Assembly: GCA_035701285.1 (NCBI GenBank)
Contig: DASSNT010000091.1
Coordinates: forward strand, 1 to 50,855
Direction: 5' to 3'
Length of the DNA: 50,855 nucleotides
Origin: DASSBR01 sp035701285
Lineage (GTDB): Bacteria > Pseudomonadota > Gammaproteobacteria > Natronospirales > DASSBR01
Every line of letters begins with the position of its first letter. The first letter of the stretch is position 1. Under the pieces are notes generated by a model. The model saw only the letters and a program-made list of their open reading frames with translations, was not told the DNA's origin and searched no databases. This document shows positions 1 to 9,255 of this stretch, piece after piece. The translations under genes and the position numbers were made by a program.

Positions 1-3000
1 ATGCGACTCAGCAAAATCAAGCTCGCAGGCTTCAAATCCTTCGTCGACCCCACCACGATCACGTTTCCGACCAATCTGACCGGCATTGTCGGCCCGAACG
101 GCTGCGGCAAGTCGAACACCATCGACGCCGTGCGCTGGGTGATGGGCGAAAGCTCCGCCAAGCACCTGCGCGGCGACTCGATGGCGGACGTTATTTTCAA
201 CGGCTCGACCGCCCGCAAGCCCGTCGGCACCGCGTCGATCGAGCTGGTGTTCGACAACAGCGACGGCGCGGTCGGCGGCCAGTACGCCCAGTACGCGGAA
301 ATCTCCGTGCGCCGTGAAGTCTCGCGCGACGGCGCCTCCAATTACTTCCTCAATGGCGCGCGCTGTCGGCGCCGCGACATTACCGACATTTTCCTCGGCA
401 CCGGCCTGGGGCCGCGCAGCTACGCGATCATTGAGCAGGGCACGATTTCCCGCCTGATCGACGCCAAGCCGGAAGAACTGCGCGTCTTTCTGGAAGAGGC
501 GGCCGGCATCTCGAAGTACAAGGAACGCCGCCGCGAGACCGAAAACCGGATCCGGCATACGCGGGAAAATATCAGTCGACTCGATGACTTACGCGATGAA
601 ATTCAGAAACAACTTCAACATCTGCAGCGCCAGGCGCGCACGGCCGAACGCTACAAGAAGCTGAAATCCGAGGCGCGCCAGGTCGGCGCCGAGCTGCTGG
701 CGCTTAAATGGCGGGGACTCGATCGCGAACTCGCCGGCGAAGATCATGCCATCGTCGAGCACGACACAGCGCTGCAGGCGGTGCTGGCCCAGCTTCGCTC
801 GGTCGAAAGCCAGCTTGAAAAGACCCGTGAGCAGCAGCACGACGCACAAGGCACGTTCAATCAGGTGCAGGCGCGCTATTACGACATCGGGTCCGCCATC
901 GCCCGCGCCGAGCAGGCGTTGCAGCATGCGCGGGATCTGCGCCAGCGCCATCAAAATGACCTGGAGGAAACCGAGCACGCATGGCGGACGGCCGAGGCCG
1001 AAATTACCCGCGATCGCGAGCAGGTCGCCGAGTTGACCGCGGTGCTGGAGGAACTGGAGCCGGCGCTGGCGCGGGCACGGGCAGCGGAAGCCGAAGGCCG
1101 CACCGAACTCGACGCCGCCGAGGCGGCGCGCCAGGACTGGCAGACGCGCTGGGACGCATTCAATCAATCTCATAACGAATCGTCCCGGGCGAGCCAGGTC
1201 GAGCGCACACGCATCGACCATCTGGAACGCCAGTCAGGGCAGACGCTGGGCAGGATCGAAAAGCTGGAAGCCGAGCGCGAGCGGCATTCAACCGCGGCGA
1301 TCGAAACCGAGATTGGCGAACTTGAGGGCAAGACCGCCGAGTTCGAGCGCACACGCGAGACGCTGAAGACCGAGCAGGAACAGGTGCAGGCGGCCATCGC
1401 CGAGCGACGCGAGCGGCTGTCGACGCTGGCGCGCGAGCACAACGAAAAGCGCAGCGCGCTGGCCGACAAGCGCGGCCGGCTGGGATCGCTGAAAACGCTG
1501 CAACAGCAGGCGCTGGGCAAGAACGAGGCGCGGCTGGTCGATTGGCTGAAGGCACAAGGTCTGGACGACAAGGCGCGACTGGCCGAGGTCATTAACGTGG
1601 ACGAGGGCTGGGAGCAGGCGGTCGAAACGGTGCTGGGTGGCTATCTGCAGGCGGTGTGCCTGGACGACATGGAGCCGGCGCTCGAAGCGATGACCGGCAT
1701 CGAAAACGGCACGCTGCATGTCATTGGCAACTGCCCGGCAAGCAGCGGCGCAGCCGGCGCGGACAGCCTGGCCGCGAAAGTGCGCGCGCCGGTGTCGCTG
1801 GAACCGTTGCTCGGCAAGGTTTACGCGGCAGCGGACGTCTCCGCGGCCGTCGACCGCCGCGGCACGCTCGCGGCGGACGAATCGCTGATCACCCCCGACG
1901 GCATCTGGATAGGTCCCAACTGGGCGCGCGTCGCCCGCGCCGGGGATGCGCGTGCCGGCACGCTCAGCCGCGAACGCGAGATCAAGACGCTCGACCACGA
2001 CATCGCCGAACTCGAGCAGGCGATCGCCGCCGACGCCGAAACCGAACAGTCGCTGAGCGCGGAACTCAAGGCGCAGGAAGCGCGTCGCGAGACGCTGCAG
2101 GACGAGTTGAATCGTCACCACCAGCAGGAAGCCGCCGCCCGCGCCGCGCTGAACAGCCGCCGCGAGCGGCTGCGCGAAGTCAAGGCGCGCCACGATACGC
2201 TGGTCGCCGAGCTCAACGAACTCAAGCCGCAGCAGGAAAAGCTCGACGACGAAACCCGCACGGCGCGGCGCGATCTCGAGCAGGCGCTGGGTTCGCTGGC
2301 GGAGCTGGAAGATCAGCGCGCCGGACTGCAGCGCGAGCGCGAAGCCATCAACGAGCGGCTTGAAGCCGCGCGGGGGCGCTTCCGCGAGGATCGGGACCAC
2401 GTGCAGACGCTGGCGCTGAAGCAGGAAGCGCGCCGCGCCACGCTGGACTCTACGCGCCAGAACCTGGAGCGGATGCAGGCCCGGCTGGCAGAACTGGGCA
2501 CGCGCCGCGAGCAACTCAAGCGGGAACTCGAAGGCGGTACCGAACCGATCGCCGAGCAGGAGAAGGCGCTGCAGGAAAATCTGGGCCGTCGTGGTGAAGT
2601 CGAAGCCGAATTGGCCACCGCGCGCCGCCAGGTTGAGGCGCTCGACGAGTCGCTACGGAAACTGGAGCAGGACCGCGTGACGCATGAGCAGGACGTCGAG
2701 GCCAAGCGCGGCGCGCTGGAATCGCGCCGCCTCGCGACGCAGGAGCTGCGCACCCGGCGCAAGACGATCGAGGAACAGCTCGAAGCTGAAGGCCAGATGC
2801 TGATCGCGGTGCTGGTGCAGCTTGAAGACGACGCCGATGTCACCGCCTGGGCGGAGCGGGCCGAGTCGCTTGAACAGCGCATCCAGCGCCTCGGTGCGAT
2901 CAACCTGGCCGCGATCGAAGAATTCGACGAGCAGTCGGAGCGCGCGGAATATCTCGAAAAGCAGCACGCCGACCTCAACGATGCGCTGACGACGCTCGAA

Positions 3001-3507
3001 AATGCGATCCGCAAGATCGACCGCGAAACCCGCACCCGGTTCAAGGAAACCTTCGATCTCGTCAACGCGGGCCTCAAAGCCAATTTCCCGCGCCTGTTTG
3101 GCGGCGGCCACGCCTACCTGGAACTGACCGGCGAAGAGCTGCTGGATGCCGGCGTCACCGTCATGGCGCGCCCGCCCGGCAAGCGCAACAGCACGATTCA
3201 CCTGCTGTCCGGCGGCGAAAAAGCGCTGACAGCGGTCGCGCTGGTGTTCTCGATCTTTGAGCTGAACCCGGCGCCGTTCTGTATGCTCGACGAGGTCGAC
3301 GCGCCGCTTGACGATGCCAACGTCGGCCGCTTCTGCGACCTCGTGCGCGATATGTCGGAGCGCGTGCAGTTCATTTATATTACGCACAACAAAGTGACGA
3401 TGGAGATGGCCTCGCACCTGACCGGCGTAACCATGCATGAACCCGGCGTGTCGCGGCTGGTGGCCGTGGATGTCGAAGAAGCGGCGCGGATGGCGGCGAC
3501 AGCGTGA
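1..3507 (+). CDS. smc: Chromosome segregation ATPase SMC
   Basis: This 1168-residue protein is a full-length bacterial SMC, the ATPase that dimerises and, in the family, works with ScpA/ScpB to organise and segregate the chromosome. The N-terminal head has a Walker A motif GPNGCGKSN at residues 31-39. Two long coiled-coil arms rich in Glu, Arg, Gln and Ala flank a hinge at roughly residues 510-650. The C-terminal head has the ABC signature LLSGGEKALTAVAL followed by Walker B CMLDEVDAPLDD. The ATG is the first base of the window, so promoter and ribosome site are outside it. zipA and ligA follow on the same strand, the usual gammaproteobacterial order. The long reverse-strand open frames inside it are high-GC shadows. 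Confidence 0.97.
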   Translation: MRLSKIKLAGFKSFVDPTTITFPTNLTGIVGPNGCGKSNTIDAVRWVMGESSAKHLRGDSMADVIFNGSTARKPVGTASIELVFDNSDGAVGGQYAQYAEISVRREVSRDGASNYFLNGARCRRRDITDIFLGTGLGPRSYAIIEQGTISRLIDAKPEELRVFLEEAAGISKYKERRRETENRIRHTRENISRLDDLRDEIQKQLQHLQRQARTAERYKKLKSEARQVGAELLALKWRGLDRELAGEDHAIVEHDTALQAVLAQLRSVESQLEKTREQQHDAQGTFNQVQARYYDIGSAIARAEQALQHARDLRQRHQNDLEETEHAWRTAEAEITRDREQVAELTAVLEELEPALARARAAEAEGRTELDAAEAARQDWQTRWDAFNQSHNESSRASQVERTRIDHLERQSGQTLGRIEKLEAERERHSTAAIETEIGELEGKTAEFERTRETLKTEQEQVQAAIAERRERLSTLAREHNEKRSALADKRGRLGSLKTLQQQALGKNEARLVDWLKAQGLDDKARLAEVINVDEGWEQAVETVLGGYLQAVCLDDMEPALEAMTGIENGTLHVIGNCPASSGAAGADSLAAKVRAPVSLEPLLGKVYAAADVSAAVDRRGTLAADESLITPDGIWIGPNWARVARAGDARAGTLSREREIKTLDHDIAELEQAIAADAETEQSLSAELKAQEARRETLQDELNRHHQQEAAARAALNSRRERLREVKARHDTLVAELNELKPQQEKLDDETRTARRDLEQALGSLAELEDQRAGLQREREAINERLEAARGRFREDRDHVQTLALKQEARRATLDSTRQNLERMQARLAELGTRREQLKRELEGGTEPIAEQEKALQENLGRRGEVEAELATARRQVEALDESLRKLEQDRVTHEQDVEAKRGALESRRLATQELRTRRKTIEEQLEAEGQMLIAVLVQLEDDADVTAWAERAESLEQRIQRLGAINLAAIEEFDEQSERAEYLEKQHADLNDALTTLENAIRKIDRETRTRFKETFDLVNAGLKANFPRLFGGGHAYLELTGEELLDAGVTVMARPPGKRNSTIHLLSGGEKALTAVALVFSIFELNPAPFCMLDEVDAPLDDANVGRFCDLVRDMSERVQFIYITHNKVTMEMASHLTGVTMHEPGVSRLVAVDVEEAARMAATA

Positions 3508-3519
3508 ATGAGTTTCGTC

Positions 3520-3573
3520 GTAGGAGCGAGCGCCGCTTGCGATTACATAATCGCGGCCAGCGGCCGCTCCTGC
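3520..3573. repeat. GTAG-type REP-like long palindrome between smc and zipA
   Basis: Two 26-base arms surround a 2-base centre. The left arm starts GTAGGAGCG and the right arm ends CGCTCCTGC. Near the centre the arms pair as GCGATTA/TAATCGC. The overall arm match is imperfect. A GTAG head followed by a GGAGCG palindrome is the known layout of REP elements mobilised by RAYT transposases in Pseudomonas and relatives. It occupies most of the smc-zipA gap and could also act as a terminator or mRNA stabiliser. No RAYT gene is in the window. Confidence 0.6.
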
Positions 3574-3589
3574 AGCCCCAGGGTTGAGT

Positions 3590-4282
3590 ATGAGCGAATT
3601 GCGTTGGATCATTCTCGGCATCGGCGTGATTGTCATTGCCGCCGTTTACTTCTTTTCGCGACGCAAAAAGACTCCCGCTGGTCTTCAGGAGCCGGCGCCA
3701 CGCCGGCAGGCCAACGTCGAGCCGTATCTCGGCGGCTTCGACGGAGCGCCGGGAGAGAACGCCGCCGCGGTGGAGCCGCAGTCACTTTCCGAGGCGCCGC
3801 AGCGCGATGTGCCGACGTCCAAACCGGCGACAGCGACTCCCCAGGACGATCATCTCATCCTGACGCTCCACGTCATCGCGCGCTCTGACGACGGATTTGC
3901 CGCGGCCGACGTCGCCACCGCACTATCGGCGGCGGGTTTGCGGTTCGGCCGCTACAGCATTTATCACTACACCGGCGACGACGGCACCGACTGGTTCAGC
4001 GCGGCGAACATGGTAGAGCCGGGCCGGTTCCCGGAGCCCGATTCCGACGAGCGCGCGCCCGGCATTACCCTGTTCATGATGATGCCCGGGCTGGCGCAGC
4101 CGCACCAGGCGCTGGATATTCTGCTGTCGGCAGCGCGCCGGCTGGCCGCCGACCTCGACGCGGACCTGGCTGACAGCCGTCGCAAACCTTTTACGGCGCA
4201 GGCTGCCCAGCGCATGCGGGAACAATTGGCCGAGTTCCACGCACGGCACGCGCCTGAGCTCAACACGATTCCCTCACGCTAG
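3590..4282 (+). CDS. zipA: Cell division protein ZipA
   Basis: A 230-residue inner-membrane division protein that, in the family, tethers FtsZ to the membrane. One N-terminal transmembrane helix spans about residues 4-23 (LRWIILGIGVIVIAAVYFF) and is followed by RRKK, as expected for N-out topology. A Pro/Ala-rich linker covers residues 28-85. The C-terminal FtsZ-binding domain begins near LILTLHVIAR and includes the conserved FGRYSIYHY strand and an LFMMMPGL stretch. I chose ATG 3590 over an in-frame TTG at 3584, because the protein then starts MSELRWIILG with the helix at the usual distance. It lies between smc and ligA as in many gammaproteobacteria, and it is the best taxonomic marker in the window. 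Confidence 0.93.
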   Translation: MSELRWIILGIGVIVIAAVYFFSRRKKTPAGLQEPAPRRQANVEPYLGGFDGAPGENAAAVEPQSLSEAPQRDVPTSKPATATPQDDHLILTLHVIARSDDGFAAADVATALSAAGLRFGRYSIYHYTGDDGTDWFSAANMVEPGRFPEPDSDERAPGITLFMMMPGLAQPHQALDILLSAARRLAADLDADLADSRRKPFTAQAAQRMREQLAEFHARHAPELNTIPSR

Positions 4283-4310
4283 TCCTCGCCCTGAAGGAAA
4301 GGGGACGAGA

Positions 4311-6338
4311 GTGTCTTCAATGACAACATCAAAACCATCCGAGCGCGCGGCCGAGTTGCGCGAGCTGCTGAACCGGGCCGTGATCGCGTATTACGTCGAC
4401 GATGCGCCGATCATGGATGACGCCGCCTACGACGCGCTCTACGACGAACTGGTCGCGGTCGAGGATGCGCATCCGGACCTGGTCGCGCCGGATTCCCCGA
4501 CCCGGCGGGTTGGTGCGCCGCCATCCGCCAAGTTCAAGAAGGCGCGCCACGGCACGCCCATGGGATCGCTGGATAAGGTCACCACCGACGAAGCAATCCG
4601 GAAGTGGGCCGACGATGTACGCAAACGCCTCGGCACTGACGAGCCGGTGACCTTCATACTCGAGCCGAAGATCGACGGCTCGGCGATCAACCTGGTTTAC
4701 GAGCACGGCGTCTTCGTCCGCGGCGAGACGCGCGGCGACGGCATTGAAGGCGAGGACGTCACCCCGAACCTGCGCACGATTCGGGCGATTCCACTGCGGA
4801 TGCGCATGTCCGACGGCGAGGCGGCGCCGCCGCTGGTCGAAGTGCGCGGCGAAGTCTACATGCCGCTGCCGGGCTTTCGTGCGTTCAATGAAAGGCTTGC
4901 CGCCGAGGACAAGCCGGCAGCACCGAACCCGCGCAACGCGGCTGCCGGCTCGCTGCGCCAGAAGGATTCGTCCATTACCGCCGAAAGACCGCTGTCGATC
5001 TGGATCTACGGCACCGGCGAGCGCCAGGGCCTCGACGAACTGACGACACATTGGGACACGCTGATGTGGTTGCGCGAGCACGGTTTTCCGACCAACCCGT
5101 TCGCCGAGCGGGTCGAGTCGGTCGAAGCCGTGATGCAACGCTGCCGCGACTGGGAAGAGCGCCGCTCGAAGCTGGAATACGAAATCGATGGCATCGTCAT
5201 CAAGGTCGATTCGTTTGCCCAGCAGGAGCGCCTTGGCGCACTGCACGGGCGGCCGCGCTGGGCGCGTGCGTTCAAGTGGGCGCCGATGACGGCGGTGACG
5301 CGGCTGGACAAGATACGCATTCGCGTCGGCCGCACCGGCGCGCTGAACCCATGGGCGGAGCTGAGGCCGGTCGAAGTGGGTGGCGTGACAGTCTCGCGCG
5401 CAACGCTGCACAACGAGGAAGACATCAACCGCAAGAACATCCGCGAGGGCGACGATGTGATCGTGCAGCGCGCCGGAGATGTCATCCCACAGGTTGTCGG
5501 CCCCGCCGGTCCGCACCGAAAAGGCACCGAATCGTTCGCGATGCCGACGCATTGCCCGTTGTGCGGCACTGAAGTGGTCAAACCGGAGGGCGAGGCCGTG
5601 CATCGCTGTCCGAACCGAGGCTGCCCATCGCGCGGGCTGGAGACGCTGATCCACTGGGTCGACGCGGCGGCGGACATTGAGGGCGTCGGAGAGCAGACCG
5701 TACGCCGGCTGTGGGAGCTGGAACTGGTGCGTTCGCTGCCCGATCTCTACCGGCTGACAGCGGATCAGCTCCTGGAACTCGAAGGCTACGGCGATATCTC
5801 CGCGCCCAAGGCGATTGAAGCGATCGAGGCTTCGAAGCAGGCGCCGTTCGCGCGCGTCCTGTTCGGGCTTAACATCCCTGACGTGGGGTCGGTCACGGCG
5901 CAGACGCTTGCGCAGCACTTCGGCGATGTCGATGCGCTGGCGAATGCGACGCAAGAGGCCTTGCAGGCGGTCGAAGGCATCGGTCCCGAACGCGCGGAGG
6001 CCATTGCCGACTGGTTTCGGGAGGACGACAATCAGCGGCTAATAGCGGACCTGAAAGAACTCGGCTTGCGCTTCCAGGCATTGGAAGCGGAGCGGCCGAA
6101 AGAGGGGCCGCTGACGGGGCGGACCTACGTCATTACCGGCACGCTTGAGCGCTACACGAGAGACGAAGCAGCGGCCGCGCTCGAGGCGCGGGGCGCAAAG
6201 GTCACCAATTCGGTGTCGTCGAAAACGACCGGGTTGATCGTCGGTGAAGAGCCCGGTGCCTCCAAGCTCAAGAAGGCGCAGAACGCGGACGTGCCGGAAT
6301 TGACTGAAGCGGACCTGCTGGAACTGCTCCGCAGTTAG
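4311..6338 (+). CDS. ligA: NAD-dependent DNA ligase LigA
   Basis: This 675-residue enzyme seals nicks in DNA using NAD and acts in replication and repair. The adenylation domain has the catalytic lysine in LEPKIDG (K120 from the GTG start). An OB fold follows, then a four-cysteine zinc finger (CPLC, then HRCPNRGC), helix-hairpin-helix repeats (GVGEQTV, VEGIGPERAEAI) and a C-terminal BRCT domain starting GPLTGRTYVITGTL. Length is normal for LigA. The GTG at 4311 is preferred because AAGGAAAGGGG ends about 7 bases before it; the in-frame ATG at 4320 is too far from that site. Its end is followed by about 100 bases containing a loose inverted repeat (GGACTAAG/CTTAGTCC, 6359-6400). Confidence 0.97.
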   Translation: MSSMTTSKPSERAAELRELLNRAVIAYYVDDAPIMDDAAYDALYDELVAVEDAHPDLVAPDSPTRRVGAPPSAKFKKARHGTPMGSLDKVTTDEAIRKWADDVRKRLGTDEPVTFILEPKIDGSAINLVYEHGVFVRGETRGDGIEGEDVTPNLRTIRAIPLRMRMSDGEAAPPLVEVRGEVYMPLPGFRAFNERLAAEDKPAAPNPRNAAAGSLRQKDSSITAERPLSIWIYGTGERQGLDELTTHWDTLMWLREHGFPTNPFAERVESVEAVMQRCRDWEERRSKLEYEIDGIVIKVDSFAQQERLGALHGRPRWARAFKWAPMTAVTRLDKIRIRVGRTGALNPWAELRPVEVGGVTVSRATLHNEEDINRKNIREGDDVIVQRAGDVIPQVVGPAGPHRKGTESFAMPTHCPLCGTEVVKPEGEAVHRCPNRGCPSRGLETLIHWVDAAADIEGVGEQTVRRLWELELVRSLPDLYRLTADQLLELEGYGDISAPKAIEAIEASKQAPFARVLFGLNIPDVGSVTAQTLAQHFGDVDALANATQEALQAVEGIGPERAEAIADWFREDDNQRLIADLKELGLRFQALEAERPKEGPLTGRTYVITGTLERYTRDEAAAALEARGAKVTNSVSSKTTGLIVGEEPGASKLKKAQNADVPELTEADLLELLRS

Positions 6339-6436
6339 GATTGAGGGCTGAGTGCTTGGGACTAAGTATTGGCCTCAGCGGAGTCCTCTTGACTTAGTCC
6401 TTAGTCCTCTCTACCCCCGTAAGTTAAAATAACGGC

Positions 6437-7432
6437 ATGCCTGCAGCCACCACACAACCCGCGGTCGACCACCGCTTCTCCATCGCCCCGATGATGGACT
6501 GCACCGACCGCCATTTCCGTTACCTGGCGCGGCTGCTGTCGCGCCACACGCTGCTCTACACAGAAATGGTCACGACCGGCGCGTTGCTGCATGGCGACGT
6601 GGCGCGCCACCTGGCCTTCGATGCGGCGGAGCATCCGCTGGCGCTGCAGGTCGGCGGCAGCGATCCCGCCGAGCTGGCGCACGCGGCGCGTTTGGCCGAG
6701 CAGTGGGGCTACGACGAAATTAACCTGAACATCGGTTGTCCCAGCGACCGCGTCCAGTCCGGCCGCTTCGGCGCCTGCCTGATGGCCGATCCCGAACTGG
6801 TAGCGGATGGCGTCGCCGCGATGCGCGCGGCCTGCCGCCTGCCGGTCACCGTCAAAACGCGTATCGGCATCGACAAGGACGAAGACGGCGAACGGCTGCT
6901 CGACTTTGTCGGTACTGTCGCGGCAGCCGGCTGCGACACGTTTATCGTCCATGCCCGCAACGCCTGGCTGAAGGGCCTGAGCCCGAAGCAGAACCGCGAG
7001 GTGCCGCCGTTACGGTACGACGTCGTCTACCGGCTCAAGCGCGAGCGGCCGGATCTGACGATCGCCATCAATGGCGGCATCAAGACCATTGACGCCGCGC
7101 GCGCGCACCTGGCGGAAGTCGACGGTGTGATGGTCGGGCGCGAAGCCTATTCGCAACCTTACTTTCTCGCCCGCGTCGATCAGGACATCTTTGCCGCCGG
7201 GGAGGAATCGTCTGACCGTGACGCGGTGCTTGAGGCATACTTGCCTTACGCGTCGCGTCAGCGGGCCGCCGGCGTTCCGTTGAGCCGGCTGGTACGGCCG
7301 TTGTTCGGTCTCTACCAGGGTTGCGCGGGCGCGCGCCGCTGGCGCCGGCACTTGAGCGAACACGCACCGCGGCGCGATGCCGACGAGCGCGTTATCGTTG
7401 CCGCCGCGCGTGAAATGCGGGCGGCCGCATAG
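6437..7432 (+). CDS. dusA: tRNA-dihydrouridine synthase A
   Basis: A 331-residue flavoenzyme that reduces uridines in the D-loop of tRNA (U20/U20a in the DusA class). It opens with the FMN-binding APMMDCTDRHFR motif, followed by TEMVTTGALLHGD. The catalytic cysteine sits in NLNIGCPSDRVQSG (C101). Further signatures are FIVHARNAWLKGLSPKQNRE, which is typical of DusA rather than DusB or DusC, and the FMN phosphate site at AINGGIK and VMVGREAY. The start at ATG 6437 gives the usual family length. It appears to be a single gene with no obvious partner. Confidence 0.95.
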   Translation: MPAATTQPAVDHRFSIAPMMDCTDRHFRYLARLLSRHTLLYTEMVTTGALLHGDVARHLAFDAAEHPLALQVGGSDPAELAHAARLAEQWGYDEINLNIGCPSDRVQSGRFGACLMADPELVADGVAAMRAACRLPVTVKTRIGIDKDEDGERLLDFVGTVAAAGCDTFIVHARNAWLKGLSPKQNREVPPLRYDVVYRLKRERPDLTIAINGGIKTIDAARAHLAEVDGVMVGREAYSQPYFLARVDQDIFAAGEESSDRDAVLEAYLPYASRQRAAGVPLSRLVRPLFGLYQGCAGARRWRRHLSEHAPRRDADERVIVAAAREMRAAA

Positions 7433-7488
7433 CTGCCCGAAAAACTATAAAATGGGCCGCTTTGCGGCGCCTACCTATCAGGACAATC

Positions 7489-8292
7489 ATGCCCCGGAAG
7501 AAAATGGCCCAGCGACGGGACCGCCACCGTTTGTATGAAAAGGCGGTGCAGGCCGTCGATGTTGAATGCGATTTCGTGCTCGAGACCTTCGCCGACTTGC
7601 GCGGCCGCAAACCACGCATGCTGCGCGAGGATTTTTGCGGCACCGCCGCGGCTGCCTGCGAGTGGGTCAAGCGCGGCCCGCGCCAACGTGCAGTCGGGGT
7701 CGATATCGATACCGATGTGCTGGATTGGGGTCGGCGTAACCACCTGGGCAAGCTGACGCCCGGTGCGCAGAAGCGGATTGAGCTGATAGAGTCGGACGTG
7801 CTCAAGGCGAAGACCGACCCGGCCGATGTCGCCGTGGCGATGAACTTCAGCTACTGGATTTTCCGCGAGCGGCGCACGCTCAAGCGTTATTTTCGCCGGG
7901 TGCGCAATGCGCTGGTCGATGATGGCATCTTTATGCTCGACGCGTTCGGTGGCCACGATGCCTTCAAGGTCATGCGCGAGCGGCGCGATTGCGGCGGCTA
8001 TACCTATACCTGGGATCAGGCCGATTACGACCCGATCAGCGGCGAAATGACCTGCCATATTCATTTCAGCTTCCCGGACGGCTCAAGGATGCCGCGCGCT
8101 TTCACCTACACCTGGCGCCTCTGGACGCTGCCGGAATTACGCGAGGTGCTGAAGGAGGCCGGGTTCGAACGCGTAACTGTTTACTGGCAGGGTACGGACG
8201 AAGAGACGGGCGAAGGCAATGGCGAATTCCTGCCGGTCGACCGCGGCGATCCGGACCCGGCATGGATTGCATATCTGGTTGCGGAAAAATAG
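7489..8292 (+). CDS. Class I SAM-dependent methyltransferase, substrate unknown
   Basis: A 267-residue soluble protein with a Rossmann methyltransferase fold. The SAM-binding region is DFCGTAAAACEWV followed by the acidic strand end VGVDIDTDVLDWG. Later motifs are SYWIFRERRTLKRYFRRVRNAL and a short C-terminal domain with TYTWRLWTLPELREVLKEAGF, common in small-molecule and lipid-type methyltransferases. The ATG at 7489 has AGGA about five bases upstream; a longer in-frame start at 7462 lacks this. The next ATG, MAQRRDRHRLYEKAVQ, is also possible. The cyclase-FHA gene starts 15 bases after its stop, so the two may be cotranscribed. I cannot name the substrate. Confidence 0.8.
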   Translation: MPRKKMAQRRDRHRLYEKAVQAVDVECDFVLETFADLRGRKPRMLREDFCGTAAAACEWVKRGPRQRAVGVDIDTDVLDWGRRNHLGKLTPGAQKRIELIESDVLKAKTDPADVAVAMNFSYWIFRERRTLKRYFRRVRNALVDDGIFMLDAFGGHDAFKVMRERRDCGGYTYTWDQADYDPISGEMTCHIHFSFPDGSRMPRAFTYTWRLWTLPELREVLKEAGFERVTVYWQGTDEETGEGNGEFLPVDRGDPDPAWIAYLVAEK

Positions 8293-8306
8293 ATGAGGAT
8301 TAGCTA

Positions 8307-9206
8307 GTGACCCGTTCATCAGTAACGGTTTTATTTTCTGATATCGCCGACAGCACCAGCCTCTATGCGGCGCTCGGCGATCTGCCGGGCCGCGAAACGG
8401 TCGGCCAGGCACTGCGGCTGATGGAAGCCGTGATCGAAGCCGCGAACGGGCGCGTTATCAAGACGCTTGGCGACGAGATCATGGCCGTTTTCGAAGCGGC
8501 CCCGGAGGCCGCGCAGGCCGCGATGACGATGCAGGAGCGCATGACCGAGCGCCGCGTGAAAATGGACCCGCCGCTCGCGATCCGGATCGGCATGCATACC
8601 GGCATGGCGCTGGTGGAAGAGGGCGACGTGTATGGCGATGTGGTCAACACGGCCGCGCGAATCACCTCGCTCGCGAAGCCGGAGCAGATTCTCGCCACCG
8701 AAGCGACCGTCGAGGCGTTGGACGACACCTGGCAGGACCGGATTCAAAAACTGGGACCGCACACAATCCGCGGCAAACGCGGTGCGGTCGATTTGTGCGA
8801 AATCATCTGGAGCCGCGCCGACATGACAGTGATCGTCGAGCCGCCGGAAGAGTTGGGCGGGTCGCGCAAGAAGGGCCCGCGACTGGTGTTGCGGCTCGGC
8901 TCGATGAAATGCTTCGTCAGCGCCGAGCGGCCCCGTTGCACAGCCGGACGTTCGTCACGCAACGACCTGGTGATTGCCGATCACTACGCGTCGCGGCTGC
9001 ACGCTGAAATCGAATACCGCTCCGGTAAGTTCCTGGTCACCGATCGCAGCACGAACGGCACGTTTGTGCGACCGGAAGACGGGGAAGAGATTGTGCTCCG
9101 CCGCGACAGCACGGCGCTGGAAACCAGCGGCGCGATCGGATTGGGGCGGCCGCCGGAAGCGGAGCCCGATCTGGCGATCGAATTCGAGCTGGAAGGGGTG
9201 GATTGA
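8307..9206 (+). CDS. Class III adenylate/guanylate cyclase with C-terminal FHA domain
   Basis: A 299-residue cytosolic protein with two domains. Residues 5-165 form a class III nucleotide cyclase. The metal aspartates are in LFSDIADST (D12) and KTLGDEIMAVF (D56), K52 fits the base-selecting lysine, and N114 and R118 in NTAARI fit the transition-state pair, so it looks active; ATP rather than GTP is inferred from K52. Residues about 195-285 form an FHA phosphothreonine-binding domain with CTAGRSSRNDLVIAD, YASRLHAEIE and DRSTNGTFV. There is no membrane segment. The GTG at 8307 has GAGG about nine bases upstream. A kinase partner is expected for an FHA domain, but none lies next to it. It ends against a palindromic repeat and converges on pckG. 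Confidence 0.88.
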   Translation: MTRSSVTVLFSDIADSTSLYAALGDLPGRETVGQALRLMEAVIEAANGRVIKTLGDEIMAVFEAAPEAAQAAMTMQERMTERRVKMDPPLAIRIGMHTGMALVEEGDVYGDVVNTAARITSLAKPEQILATEATVEALDDTWQDRIQKLGPHTIRGKRGAVDLCEIIWSRADMTVIVEPPEELGGSRKKGPRLVLRLGSMKCFVSAERPRCTAGRSSRNDLVIADHYASRLHAEIEYRSGKFLVTDRSTNGTFVRPEDGEEIVLRRDSTALETSGAIGLGRPPEAEPDLAIEFELEGVD

Positions 9207-9247
9207 CCCCCTCACCCTCTCTCCCAGGAAGAGGGTAGGGTGAGGGG
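9207..9247. repeat. Palindromic intergenic repeat, copy A (CCCTCTCCC family), possible bidirectional terminator
   Basis: CCCCTCACCCT (9208-9218) pairs perfectly with AGGGTGAGGGG (9237-9247), and an inner CCCTCT/AGAGGG can pair instead. It starts at the base after the cyclase stop and ends 8 bases before the pckG stop, so it fills a convergent gap. Copies with the same core lie at 14198 and 17341. Similar sequences are scattered through many proteobacterial genomes. Confidence 0.7.
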
Positions 9248-9255
9248 ATATAAGC

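Noticed and set aside
6359..6407. GGACTAAG/CTTAGTCC inverted repeat after ligA as a terminator
   Set aside because: The arms are 26 bases apart and there is no T run; it may be chance or a degenerate repeat.
6389..6430. TTGACT and TAAAAT as a dusA promoter
   Set aside because: The spacing is 30 bases, too long for a sigma-70 promoter.
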